Origin: Rhodospirillaceae bacterium
GTDB taxonomy: Bacteria; Pseudomonadota; Gammaproteobacteria; Steroidobacterales; Rariloculaceae
Length of the DNA: 37,983 nt
NCBI GenBank assembly: GCA_024640695.1
Contig: JAHEEM010000010.1
Location: forward strand, 1-37,983
Reading direction: 5' to 3'
Part shown: positions 17,594 to 27,400 of the stretch, piece after piece
Numbering within the stretch: the first letter of the stretch is position 1
Layout: each line of letters opens with the position of its first letter
The notes under the pieces: model-generated
Told to the model about the DNA's origin: nothing
Database searches by the model: none
What the model saw: the letters and a program-made list of their open reading frames with translations, nothing else
Program-made: the position numbers and the translations under genes

Positions 17594-18142
17594 TCAGATA
17601 ATCGGGACCGCCGGGCTCACGGTGTCGGACTCGCCATCACCCGAACCCTTCTTGGCTCTCTTGAGCGCCTTCTTTTTCAAACGATCGCGTTTGAGCGCCG
17701 ACAGGTAATCGACGAACAGCTTGCCCTCTAGATGATCCATTTCGTGCTGGATGCAGATTGCGAGAAGGCCTTCGGCCTCGACCTCGATGGACTCGCCGCG
17801 CTCGTTATGGGCGCGGACCTTGATGCGCTCGGCGCGGTCGACACTCTCGAAGACGTCGGGGACCGATAGACAGCCTTCCTCGTAGCTAACCGTACCCTCG
17901 GCAGTCAATATTTCCGGGTTGATCAGACAGATCGGCTCATTGCGCTCCTCGGACACATCGGCGACAAGCAATCTTCTGTGGACGTTGACCTGGGTTGCGG
18001 CGAGTCCTATCCCTGGCGCCGCGTACATTGTCTCGAGCATGTCCGCGACGAGCTGTGCCAGCGCAGCATCAAATTCCGTGACCGGTTTAGCGCGAATGCG
18101 CAGCCGCGGATCCGGGTACTCGAGAATTGCGAGGTGCGCCAT
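17594..18142 (-). CDS. def: Peptide deformylase
   Basis: An iron(II)/zinc hydrolase that removes the formyl group from the N-terminal methionine of new proteins, reversing the step catalysed by fmt. The three family motifs are intact: GIGLAATQ (44-51), EGCLSVP (89-95, metal ligand C91) and QHEMDHLEG (132-140, ligands H133 and H137, catalytic E134). The protein is 182 residues, slightly longer than E. coli Def (169). The extra length is a lysine-rich then acidic tail ([20 protein letters not shown]), common in gammaproteobacterial deformylases. The ATG at 18142 has no obvious ribosome binding site. It is the first gene of the minus-strand cluster and diverges from the tsaP-like gene across 195 bases. 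Confidence 0.98.
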   Translation of the reverse strand: MAHLAILEYPDPRLRIRAKPVTEFDAALAQLVADMLETMYAAPGIGLAATQVNVHRRLLVADVSEERNEPICLINPEILTAEGTVSYEEGCLSVPDVFESVDRAERIKVRAHNERGESIEVEAEGLLAICIQHEMDHLEGKLFVDYLSALKRDRLKKKALKRAKKGSGDGESDTVSPAVPII

Positions 18143-18337
18143 TGTAGTTAGCCGGGGGTTTCGTGTATAACGCGTCGAAGTTAAGTTAACTATCTGAGTT
18201 TACAGGAATAGTCGTGCGCCTTCAGAAGCGAGATGGTGGGTATTCCGAGTACCCTTGGCGCACGGGGGATTATACCAGCCGGACTCTGAAGGTGGTTTTG
18301 GGATACCTTTGACCCCTAAGTAAGGGAGCTTTGAGAC

Positions 18338-19522
18338 ATGTTCTACGCGTACCTGCCAACCCTGCGTCCCGTCATCCTCGCCGGGCTAGCCACATCGCTC
18401 CTAGGGATGGTCGCCGCCTGCAGCACGAGCCAGAGCCGCTTGGAGCAGCCCTCGACGGCAATTTCACAGCCCGTCGGGGACCTGCGACCCGCGGCGACTC
18501 AGCAAGCTTCCAACCCAGCCGTGACCCGGGCGGTCGGCCAGGTCACTCCCCCGCCCGTCCTCGTGAACCCTAGGCATCCCGACCGCTATGTGGTCGTCCC
18601 CGGGGATACGCTGTGGGATATCGCCAGCATGTTCCTGCAAGATCCGTGGTTCTGGCCGGAGATCTGGCAGATCAATCCGCAGGTCGCCAATCCGCATTTG
18701 ATCTACCCGGGCGACGTACTGTCGCTCGCGTACATCAACGGGCAGCCTGTGATCCAGATCGAGCGCGGCACAGCGGGCGTCACGCGGCTGTCGCCGCGCG
18801 TTCGCGCCGAACCGCTCGAGGACGCAATTCCAACAATTCCGTTCGAGACGCTGCGCGCGTTCGTGTCGCGTCCTACTATCATCGAGAGTAGCCAGATCGA
18901 GACGCTGCCCTATGTTTTTGCCCAGGACGAAGGCCTGATCGGCAGCGTCGGTGAGGACGTCTACGTTCGCGGCACAACGGCGCCGGCCGGCACCGTCTTC
19001 TCGCTGGTGCATCTCGGTGACCCTCTCGTAGATCCGGATGACGACGAAGTCATCGGTTATCAGGGCATCTATGTTGGCGAAGGGCGCGTCAGCCAGAGTG
19101 GGGATCCGTCGACGCTGTTGTTGACCGAGAGCGCACGCGAAGCGCTGGTCGGTGACTACTTGCTCACGGAAGATACCCAGACTTCGGCTAACTATTTTCC
19201 GCGCGCCCCCGAGCAGCAGGTTGACGGCAGCATCATCTCGGTCGTCGACGGCGTCTCGTTGATCGGCCAGTATCATGTCGTGGTCATCAATCGCGGCGCC
19301 CGCCACGGCCTCGAGCCGGGCCACGTGCTGCGAGCTTTCCGGGCCGGCCCTATCGTCACCGACAAAGTTGGCGGATCGCGACTCTTCGGTGAAAAAGTCC
19401 GCTTGCCGGACAAGCCCGCTGGTACGATGATGGTGTTCCGAATCTTCGACCGGATGAGTTATGCCTTGGTCATGGAGGCCACCAGCGAGATCCGGGTCCT
19501 GGATAAGGTACGCAACCCCTGA
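18338..19522 (+). CDS. tsaP: LysM-domain lipoprotein, TsaP-like (type IV pilus secretin-associated)
   Basis: A 394-residue exported protein. The N-terminus is a signal sequence ending in a lipobox-like VAAC (C28), followed by Ser, predicting an outer-membrane lipoprotein. A Pro/Ala-rich spacer leads to one LysM domain (about 83-130, RYVVVPGDTLWDIASMFLQD ... LIYPGDVLSL), which binds peptidoglycan. The C-terminal 250 residues (GRVSQSGDPSTLLLTESARE, HVVVINRGARHGLEPGHVLR) form the conserved second domain of this family. In Pseudomonas aeruginosa the gene directly upstream of dprA (PA0020) encodes TsaP, which ties the PilQ secretin to the wall; domain order and position agree here. A strong AAGGGAG site precedes the ATG. 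No pilus genes lie in the window, so the pilus role is inferred by homology. Confidence 0.85.
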   Translation: MFYAYLPTLRPVILAGLATSLLGMVAACSTSQSRLEQPSTAISQPVGDLRPAATQQASNPAVTRAVGQVTPPPVLVNPRHPDRYVVVPGDTLWDIASMFLQDPWFWPEIWQINPQVANPHLIYPGDVLSLAYINGQPVIQIERGTAGVTRLSPRVRAEPLEDAIPTIPFETLRAFVSRPTIIESSQIETLPYVFAQDEGLIGSVGEDVYVRGTTAPAGTVFSLVHLGDPLVDPDDDEVIGYQGIYVGEGRVSQSGDPSTLLLTESAREALVGDYLLTEDTQTSANYFPRAPEQQVDGSIISVVDGVSLIGQYHVVVINRGARHGLEPGHVLRAFRAGPIVTDKVGGSRLFGEKVRLPDKPAGTMMVFRIFDRMSYALVMEATSEIRVLDKVRNP

Positions 19523-19590
19523 TCGAAACTTCACCAAGCCGCGTCTGCGGCTTGGGCATGACTGCATAATCTTCACCCAGTGTCCGCGCC

Positions 19591-20709
19591 ATGGAGGTTG
19601 AGCCATGGCTGCGGCTGCTGCTTGCCGCAAACCCCGGAAGCCAGCGCTGGCTCGAGCTTCTCCAATCGCATGGCAGCGCCGCCGCGGTGGTATCCCTGTC
19701 GCACGGCGCGCTCGCGGCTGCCGGCGTTAGCCGGCAGGCCATCGATAGCCTCCTCGAACCGGACTCGACGCGTTTGGATAAGTGGCGCGCGTGGCTCGCG
19801 CAGCCAAATCGCGCGCTCCTCGGGCTCGATCACGACGCCTATCCGCCGCTGCTGCGCACGCTGCCTGACCCACCACTCGCTCTCTGGGTCGAGGGATCTG
19901 ATCTTGCGTATCTGAACGCACCACAGCTTGCAATCGTCGGTAGCCGCAACCCGACTCGCGGCGGCCGTGACACAGCCGAGCTATTTGCGCGTTATCTTTC
20001 CGAGCGCGGCCTGACTATCACGAGCGGGCTGGCGAGCGGCATCGATACGGCCAGTCACATTGGGGCATTGGCAGGTGGCGCAGGAACAATAGCGGTGCTC
20101 GGCTCCGGGCTCGACACGATATACCCGGCGGGCAACGCTGGACTTGCGCGCCGCATCGTCAACGGCGGGCTGATCGTGTCGGAGTTTCCGCCGGGCACGG
20201 CGCCGCGTGCAGGACATTTTCCTCAGCGCAATCGAATCATCGCTGGATTGTGCGCCGGCACGCTTGTCGTGGAGGCAGCGCGTCAAAGCGGATCGTTGAT
20301 CACAGCCCGGCGCGCCGCGGAATATGGACGTGAAGTGTTCGCGATTCCGGGATCGATTCACAACCCGCTGGCGAAAGGATGTCATCGCCTCATTCGCCAA
20401 GGAGCCAAGCTCGTCGACGACGCCGCCGACATACTTGTCGAGCTCGCACCACTACTCGCGATCGACACCATCGCGGAGCGCGAGCCACGCGAATCCGAAT
20501 CGCTAGTCGCCTCTTTAACAGAACAACCCGCTTATGCGACGCTGATCGAAGCGCTGGGTTTCGAGCACACTGGCATTGCCACGCTGGCCCATCGCACCGG
20601 ATTGACGACGGAGGAGCTTTCCTCCATGCTCCTTGTCCTGGAATTCGAAGGGCTCGTCGAGGCACTGCCAGGTGGCCGATATGCTCGCCTGTCACAGAGG
20701 GATTCATGA
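19591..20709 (+). CDS. dprA: DNA processing protein DprA (Smf)
   Basis: A single-strand DNA-binding protein that protects incoming DNA and loads RecA during natural transformation. A short helical N-terminus (about 1-80) is followed by the extended Rossmann-fold DprA core: LAIVGSRNPTRGGRDTAELF, TSGLASGIDTASHIGALAGG, GSGLDTIYPAGN, HFPQRNRIIAGLCAGTLVVE and GREVFAIPGSIHNPLAKGCH. The C-terminal 70 residues form a winged-helix domain (ATLIEALGFEHTGIATLAHR ... LLVLEFEGLVEALPGGRYAR). At 372 residues it is full length (E. coli Smf 374). The ATG at 19591 has no clear ribosome binding site, but the protein begins in the expected place. Its stop overlaps the smg start by four bases. Confidence 0.96.
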   Translation: MEVEPWLRLLLAANPGSQRWLELLQSHGSAAAVVSLSHGALAAAGVSRQAIDSLLEPDSTRLDKWRAWLAQPNRALLGLDHDAYPPLLRTLPDPPLALWVEGSDLAYLNAPQLAIVGSRNPTRGGRDTAELFARYLSERGLTITSGLASGIDTASHIGALAGGAGTIAVLGSGLDTIYPAGNAGLARRIVNGGLIVSEFPPGTAPRAGHFPQRNRIIAGLCAGTLVVEAARQSGSLITARRAAEYGREVFAIPGSIHNPLAKGCHRLIRQGAKLVDDAADILVELAPLLAIDTIAEREPRESESLVASLTEQPAYATLIEALGFEHTGIATLAHRTGLTTEELSSMLLVLEFEGLVEALPGGRYARLSQRDS

Positions 20710-21182
20710 AGGAAACCGTGCTCGACGTGCTCATGTATCTCTTTGAGTGCTTCGTCGATAGCGAGGACGAGCCCGAGCCGGATCGCAAAGAGCTCCGGGA
20801 GGAGCTGGAGCGCGCCGGATTCCGCGACCGCGAGATCGACCGCGCCTTGGATTGGCTCGACGGGCTGAACCTAGCCGAGCTCGCAGCCGATGCACCGGCT
20901 CCTCGCAATGCGACCATCCGACTTTACGACCGGCTCGAGCAGGAGCGCCTGGATCCCCAGTGCCGTGGCTATATGCTGCACTTGGAGCAGATTGGCATTC
21001 TGTCGGCGACGCAGCGCGAGGTAGTCATCGATCGACTCATGGCTCTGGATGGCAGCGACATCGATATAGAGCAGATCAAGTGGGTCGTTATGATGGTTCT
21101 GTTCAGCCAGCCTGGCCAGGAACAAGCCTACGCACGCATGGAGGATCTTGTTTTCGCGGACGATCCCGGCTGGGTGCACTGA
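20706..21182 (+). CDS. smg: Smg family protein (DUF494)
   Basis: A 158-residue acidic, mainly helical protein, almost the same length as E. coli Smg (157). It begins MKETVLDVLMYLFECFVDSE and contains the family segments ELREELERAGFRDREIDRAL, GYMLHLEQIGILSATQREVV and DIEQIKWVVMMVLFSQPGQE. Its function is not established; it is conserved beside dprA in gammaproteobacteria. The ORF track starts at 20379, but the extra 109 residues are a shadow of dprA. The ATG at 20706 overlaps the dprA stop (ATGA) and has AGAGGGA upstream. It is followed by topA after about 150 bases. Confidence 0.95.
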   Translation: MKETVLDVLMYLFECFVDSEDEPEPDRKELREELERAGFRDREIDRALDWLDGLNLAELAADAPAPRNATIRLYDRLEQERLDPQCRGYMLHLEQIGILSATQREVVIDRLMALDGSDIDIEQIKWVVMMVLFSQPGQEQAYARMEDLVFADDPGWVH

Positions 21183-21334
21183 AGCATCCGTTCGCGTATC
21201 AGCACGCTGATCTTTCCTGGCGGCCGCTGCGCTACCGTGTATATTCGCGCGAACATACAGAATCATGGATCCAAGCCGTAACAACGCCCGTGTCACGCTG
21301 ACCAACAGCGGACACCTAAGCTAATCATCTAATC

Positions 21335-23758
21335 ATGGCCACGAATCTCGTCATCGTCGAATCTCCAGCGAAGGCGCGGACCATCGAAAAGTACCTCGGC
21401 AAGGACTTCCACGTTCTGGCCTCCTACGGGCATGTGCGCGATCTCGTGCCGAAAGGGGGAGCGGTCGATACGGAGCATGACTTCGCAATGAAGTACCAGC
21501 TCATCGAGAAGAATGAGAAGCATCTCGAGCGTATCGCCAAGGAAGTCAAGCACGCGGAGCATCTCTACCTCGCGACGGACCCAGATCGCGAAGGAGAAGC
21601 GATCTCCTGGCATATATACGAAGTCCTGCACGAACGCGGCCTGCTTGAGAATAAGACGGTGTCGCGGGTAGTGTTTCACGAGATCACACGTCGCGCGATC
21701 CAAGAAGCGATCGACTCGCCACGAGAACTCTCGGCGGACCTTGTGAACGCGCAGCAGGCGCGTCGTGCTCTCGACTATCTCGTGGGCTTTAATCTATCGC
21801 CACTACTGTGGAAAAAAGTTCGCCGCGGCCTATCGGCAGGGCGAGTGCAAAGCCCTGCTCTACGCCTCATCTGTGAGCGCGAGGACGAGATCGTCGCGTT
21901 CAAACCGCGCGAGTACTGGTCGATCGGCGCGCTCGCTAAGCACGGCGAGGATGAGATAGGCACGCGCCTATTCGCCTATAGCGGCGAGAAAGTCGAGCAG
22001 TTCACGTTCACGAACGAAGCGGCCGTCCGTGAGGCCGAGTCGGCGATCCACGCAATGGCTGGTGGGGTGCTCACGGTCGCACAGATCGAAAAGAAGCAGC
22101 GCCGACGCAATCCGTCCGCGCCGTTTACGACGTCGACGTTGCAACAGGAGGCCTCTCGCAAGCTTGGCTTCGGCGCCCAGAAGACAATGATGGTGGCCCA
22201 GAAGCTCTACGAAGGTATCGATATCGGCGATGGCGCCGTTGGACTCATAACCTATATGCGTACCGACTCGGTCACCGTGGCCGCCGAAGCGCTCGAAGAG
22301 ATTCGCCAAGTGATCACAACGCGTTACGGCGAGGATAATCTGCCGGAAGCAGCGCGACAGTACACAACCAAGGCAAAAAACGCCCAGGAAGCGCACGAAG
22401 CGATTCGTCCGACGGCTGCGTTGCGCGTTCCCGACGAGCTCAAGCGACACCTGAGCAGCGACCAGTACAAGCTCTACGAGTTGATCTGGCGCAGAACCGT
22501 CGCGTCGCAGATGAGTCCGGCCGTGTTCGACACGGTGCGAGTCGATGTGGCTGCGGGCAAATCGGCCGATGCGGATATCTCCTTCCGGGCGACTGGGTCG
22601 GTACTCGTCAAACCGGGATTCATGAGCGTTTATCAAGAAGGGCTCGACGATAGCCTGCAGGACGAGCGTGACAAAATTCTGCCGCCGCTGGAGGAAGGCG
22701 ACGAGCTGAAGCTGACCGATCTTAAGAGCGAGCAGCACTTCACCGAACCGCCGCCGCGTTACTCCGAGGCGACGCTCGTCAAGGTCCTAGAGGAATTCGG
22801 CATCGGCCGCCCTTCAACCTACGCATCGATCATCTCCACGTTACGTAATCGCGAGTATGTGGAGATGGAAAATCGTCGCTTCATTCCGACCGACGTCGGT
22901 AAAGTCGTGAATCGGTTCCTGACCGAGTACTTCGCACAATACGTGGATTACGAGTTCACGGCACAGCTCGAGGACGAGCTTGACGCTGTGTCGCGTGGCG
23001 AGGGTGACTGGATTCCGTTGCTGCGCAACTTCTGGAAGGACTTTCACGCGCTGGTAGAGCATACCGAGACCTCGGTCACTCGCGAGCAGGCCTCGCAGGC
23101 TCGCATCCTCGGCGATGATCCGAAGAGCGGTCGGCCGCTCAGCGTCCGCATGGGCCGCTATGGAGCCTTCGTGCAGATAGGCACCAAGGACGACGAGGAC
23201 AAGCCGCTGTTTGCCGGCTTGCGGCCCGGTCAGAAAATGGACGAGATCGCGTTCGAGGAGGCGCTGGATCTATTCAAGCTTCCACGCAAGCTCGGCGAGA
23301 CCCCGGACGGGGAGCTCGTTTCCGCGAGCATCGGCCGCTTCGGTCCCTATGTGCGCTACGGTAGCAAGTTCGTCTCGATTAGCGGCGACGATCCCTACAC
23401 GATAGACCTAGCGCGCGCCCTGGAGCTCATCGAGGAGAAAAAAATTGCCGATGCGAATCGCATCATCAGCGATTTTCCGGAAGTGGAGATTCAGGTGCTC
23501 AACGGCCGCTACGGGCCCTACGTTACGAACGGTAAGAAGAACGCCAAGATTCCCAAGGACCGCGAGCCTTCGAGTTTGACGCTCGAGGAATGCCAGGAGC
23601 TCATTGCCGCCGCTCCAGAGCGGCGTACACGCCAGAGCGGCAAGAAAAAAACAGCCAAAAAGAAACCCACGACCAAGAAAAAGCCCACGACCAAGAAAAA
23701 AGCAAAGAAAAAGGCCCGTGCGAAAGCTGGCACCGACGCTCGACAGGTTCCGAGCTAG
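21335..23758 (+). CDS. topA: DNA topoisomerase I (type IA)
   Basis: Relaxes negative supercoils through a transient 5'-phosphotyrosine bond. The Toprim domain starts NLVIVESPAKARTIEKYLGK and has ATDPDREGEAISWHI. The catalytic tyrosine is Y307 in GLITYMRTDSVTV. The four-domain core ends near residue 580. The C-terminus lacks the cysteine zinc fingers of E. coli TopA. Instead it has glycine-rich repeats typical of the zinc-less form (ILGDDPKSGRPLSVRMGRYG, ASIGRFGPYVRYG, LNGRYGPYVTNGKKNAKIPK), then a strongly basic lysine tail from about residue 768, probably for nonspecific DNA or RNA polymerase contact. The total is 807 residues. tsaC begins 26 bases downstream. Confidence 0.97.
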   Translation: MATNLVIVESPAKARTIEKYLGKDFHVLASYGHVRDLVPKGGAVDTEHDFAMKYQLIEKNEKHLERIAKEVKHAEHLYLATDPDREGEAISWHIYEVLHERGLLENKTVSRVVFHEITRRAIQEAIDSPRELSADLVNAQQARRALDYLVGFNLSPLLWKKVRRGLSAGRVQSPALRLICEREDEIVAFKPREYWSIGALAKHGEDEIGTRLFAYSGEKVEQFTFTNEAAVREAESAIHAMAGGVLTVAQIEKKQRRRNPSAPFTTSTLQQEASRKLGFGAQKTMMVAQKLYEGIDIGDGAVGLITYMRTDSVTVAAEALEEIRQVITTRYGEDNLPEAARQYTTKAKNAQEAHEAIRPTAALRVPDELKRHLSSDQYKLYELIWRRTVASQMSPAVFDTVRVDVAAGKSADADISFRATGSVLVKPGFMSVYQEGLDDSLQDERDKILPPLEEGDELKLTDLKSEQHFTEPPPRYSEATLVKVLEEFGIGRPSTYASIISTLRNREYVEMENRRFIPTDVGKVVNRFLTEYFAQYVDYEFTAQLEDELDAVSRGEGDWIPLLRNFWKDFHALVEHTETSVTREQASQARILGDDPKSGRPLSVRMGRYGAFVQIGTKDDEDKPLFAGLRPGQKMDEIAFEEALDLFKLPRKLGETPDGELVSASIGRFGPYVRYGSKFVSISGDDPYTIDLARALELIEEKKIADANRIISDFPEVEIQVLNGRYGPYVTNGKKNAKIPKDREPSSLTLEECQELIAAAPERRTRQSGKKKTAKKKPTTKKKPTTKKKAKKKARAKAGTDARQVPS
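23666..23701 (+). repeat. 18-bp tandem repeat in the topA lysine tail
   Basis: Two tandem copies of cccacgaccaagaaaaag (the second differs only at its last base) encode PTTKKK twice within the lysine-rich C-terminus of TopA. Flanking A-runs interrupt otherwise GC-rich DNA. Copy number could vary between strains by slippage; the function is probably just a basic tail. Confidence 0.8.
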
Positions 23759-23784
23759 CATGGCCGGCACCTAATTCGACTCGA

Positions 23785-24369
23785 ATGACCAGCCTGCCCA
23801 CCGAGGGGCCCCGCTACTCGCCGCGGCTGGAGATAGCCGCCCGACTGATTGCAGCTGGCGGAGTGGTCGCCTATCCGACCGAGGGCGTCTACGGCGTAGG
23901 GTGCCTGCCGACCGAAGAGCGCGCGATCAGACGCATCCTCCAGATCAAGCGCCGCTCCTGGCGTAAGGGGCTCGCCGTGATCGCTGCGAGTATCGAGCAG
24001 CTCCAGCCACTGGTTGTGCTGCCCGCCGGCGGGCTGTATCCGGAGATCGCCGCAAGTTGGCCAGGCCCGGTCACTTGGGTACTCAAGGCCCGGCCTAGCG
24101 TGTCTAAGCTCATCACGGGCGGTCGGGGCACGATCGCAGTGCGCGTTACTGATCACGCCCTGGCTCGCGCTTTGTGTCTGCGCGCAGGCTGCGCCCTCGT
24201 ATCAACGAGCGCCAACCTCAGCCGCCACGCGCCGCTACTCTCACCGATCGCCGTTCGGCACGCGCTAGGCACCGAGCTCGATTATGTCTTGGCCGGCCAG
24301 CTGGGTGGCCTCGACGGGCCGACAGCCATCCGCGACGCGGCCACGGGAGCCTACCTGCGCGGCGCCTAG
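23785..24369 (+). CDS. tsaC: Threonylcarbamoyl-AMP synthase (TsaC/YrdC)
   Basis: Makes threonylcarbamoyl-AMP from threonine, bicarbonate and ATP, the first step of t6A37 formation on ANN-decoding tRNAs. The YrdC fold shows GGVVAYPTEGVYGVGCLPT, ILQIKRRSWRKGLAVIAASI (the KxR loop binding ATP), WPGPVTWVLKA, TIAVRVTDHALARAL and the signature LVSTSANLSRHAP. At 194 residues it matches the short TsaC form (E. coli 190), not the longer Sua5. The ORF track runs upstream into topA; the ATG at 23785 begins the conserved protein, though no ribosome binding site is obvious and coupling to topA is likely. Confidence 0.95.
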   Translation: MTSLPTEGPRYSPRLEIAARLIAAGGVVAYPTEGVYGVGCLPTEERAIRRILQIKRRSWRKGLAVIAASIEQLQPLVVLPAGGLYPEIAASWPGPVTWVLKARPSVSKLITGGRGTIAVRVTDHALARALCLRAGCALVSTSANLSRHAPLLSPIAVRHALGTELDYVLAGQLGGLDGPTAIRDAATGAYLRGA

Positions 24370-24481
24370 GCCGCGTTACTCGGACCCGTTGGGCGCGGGC
24401 GGTTGTTATGGTACCGTCACAGCAAGTCCGCATAACATAAAGAATTATCAGCAAACGCTGATCGACCGTATCGGCAGGGGT

Positions 24482-27400
24482 ATGACACGATCTCCGGCAT
24501 CGCTCGGCTTGACGCTTATCGCACTGATGCTGGCTGCGTGGCCGGATCTCGGCCACACGCTCGATCATGCAGCGCCATCAACGCCGCTGCGTCTGGCCAC
24601 GCCCGCGCGTCCCGCAAAGAGCGGCAGTGACATTTATATTGTTCAGCTCGGTGAGCCGGCAGCCATCAACTATCGCGGCGGCCGTGCCGGCCTGGCTGCA
24701 ACGCGCCCCGCAGCCAACTCGAAGATCCAGGCCGACTCAGGCGCGGTCGCAAGCTACGTCAAGTCTCTCGAGAACAACCACGATCGCCTGTTGGCGGAAG
24801 CGGGCGCCGGGGGGGCCAAACTGCACAGCTACCGGTACGCATTCAACGGCTTTGCCGCGCGCCTGTCGGCCACTCAGGTGTCGCGGCTGCGCCGCACCGG
24901 CGGCGTGATCCGTATCTGGATCGATACCGAGCAGCACGTCCAGACCAACAACAGCGCAGTTTTCCTCGGTCTGGAGGATCAGACCGGCGGGCTGCGCGCG
25001 GATCTCAAGCTGCGTGGCGAGGACATCATTGTCGCGGTAATCGACAGCGGCATCGCGCCCGGACACCCCTCGCTGGAGGATATCGAGAAACAGATTCCCG
25101 ATCAGTGCCAGTCGCAATGGGCTACGGCTTCGTGGTTAGGTATTTTTCTGTGCAGTGCCGTGAGGCGTAATCCGCCCGTGCTGCTGACGTATCAGCCATC
25201 GGCGAGCTTCAAAGGTATCTGCCAAGAGGGCGTCCGGTTCAGCGCGGCCGACTGCAATAACAAGCTGGTCGGTGCTCGCTACTACATCGATGGCTTCCTT
25301 GCGCGCAATGAGCTCGACCCTGGTGAGTTCGTGTCACCGCGCGATGCCGACGGGCACGGAACGCATATCGCAACGACGATTGCCGGCAACCCCGTTGCCG
25401 CAGACCTGTTCGGCACGCGCGTCGGGAGAGTCGCGGGTATCGCACCGCGGGCCCGAATCGCTGCTTATAAGGCCTGCTGGCTCAAGCCTGGCGCAGTGCG
25501 TGCAAGCTGCACCACTTCAGACCTCATCCGCGCAATCGATGACGCGGTTGCCGACGGCGCGGACATTATCAATTACTCGATCGGAAATCTCGATGCCGGG
25601 CTCGACGCTCCCGACAATCTTGCTTTGCTCAACGCTCTCGATGCCGGCGTCCTCAGCGTCGTTGCTGCAGGCAACGATGGCCCTGGCAGCGCGACGATCG
25701 GCTCGCCTGCGGCTGCCCCCTGGGTGCTCACGGTAGCCGCATCAACGCAGACCGGGAACCGCGTCGAGGAGGCGATCGCTATCACGGAGCCGGAACGGCT
25801 CGCTCGCCGACTCGAGATGAAGGAAGCGAGCTTCACGCCACAATTGCGCGACCGCGATCCGCTCGAGGGAGAGCTGCGCGCGGTCGACGATGGCCAGGAA
25901 TTTCTTGCCGACGGTCTTGCCGGCTCGATCCGCGACGGCTGCGAGCCTCTGCAGAACGCCGGCATGCTCGAAGGGCGCATCGCGCTGCTCGAGCGCGGTG
26001 GCTGTACGTTCGAGGTCAAGCTGGCACGCGTCGCCGGTGCCGGCGCTATCGGCGCGGTCGTCTACAACGATTCCGGCACGCCTATAGTCATGAACGGCAA
26101 CTTCGGCAGCGTTAATATACCCGCGGTGATGATCTCGACGGCGGACGGCCAGGAGCTTGTCGATGAGCTGCTCGCCGAGACTGTCATACGGGTGCAGCTC
26201 GCCAAGGGTGTGTTCTTGACTCAATCAGATGCCGGCAAGGTGCTTGGCGACTTTTCCTCGCGCGGCCCGTCGCGGCCGGAGCCCGATTTTCTCAAGCCCG
26301 ATGTGACTGCCCCCGGCGTAAAAATATTCGCCGGCCACACGCCGGACGTCGCCAACGGACTCAGAGGCGAGTTTTATCAGTACTTGAGCGGCACGTCGAT
26401 GTCAGCGCCGGAAACCGCCGGCGTGGCGGCGCTGCTCAAAGAGGCTAACCCAGACTGGACACCCGCGCAGCTCAAGTCGGCGCTAACGACGAGCGCACAG
26501 CTCGGCGTGAGCCGCGAGGACGGGACCACCTCGGCGACCCCTTTCGACGCAGGCGCGGGCCACATCGACCCGAACCGGGCCATCGACCCCGGGCTTGTGT
26601 TCGAGAACGGCTATCTCGACCACGCGGCTTATCTTTGCGGCCTCGATCCTTCACCGTTCAACGCAACGGACTGCGGAATACTCGCAGCAGCGGGATTGTC
26701 ATCGCAGGCGCGCGACGTCAATGTGCCGTCGATCGGCATCAGCGAGCTCGTGAGCGGCGACTCCGTGCTCCGCCGAGTGACCAATCTCGGCCCTGGAGGC
26801 ACATATTCGGTCGACGTCGATGCGCCGCTCGGACTCGAGTTGCTCGTGCAGCCGACAACGCTGAACCTGGAGACCGGGCAAACGGCAGAGTTCAGCGTCA
26901 GCTTCCGGCGCAGCAGCGCGCCGCTGGACACGTGGTCGTTCGGACGAGTGACCTGGTCCGACGGTGTCCACGATGTTGCCAGCCCGATCGCAGCTCGTCC
27001 GGTTACTCTGCGGGCGCCGCAGGAGCTGAGCTTTCGAGCTCCGAGTGGAGCTGCAACGATACCGGTTGCGTTCGGCTACTCGGGCGCCTACCAAGCGCAG
27101 GTGCACGGCCTGCGAGCATCGCTCGATGACTTCTGCCTCGATCAGGCTGGCGCGAGCGTGCCATGCGTAGTCCAAGACGACCCCACGAACGAGTTCTCTT
27201 TTCGCTTCGACAACGGCGTCAATGCACATCTGATCGACCTGCCGCCAGGTCAGCTCTACGCCCGGTTCGCGCTCTTCGACTCGCAGACCGATGGCAACGA
27301 CGATCTCGATCTCTACCTGTTCTATTGCCCGAACAACGTATGCTCGCAGGTCGGTGAGAGTGGCAGCTTCACGTCGGAAGAGGAGATCAATCTTGTCGCG

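Noticed and set aside
18464-19630. A 388-residue minus-strand ORF opposite the LysM gene
   Set aside because: The plus strand has a signal peptide, LysM domain and a strong ribosome site; the antisense product lacks any recognisable domain.
23641-23660. A-run in topA as a programmed -1 frameshift site
   Set aside because: The zero frame reads AAG AAA AAA ACA, which does not place A AAA AAC in the required register, and I saw no downstream pseudoknot.
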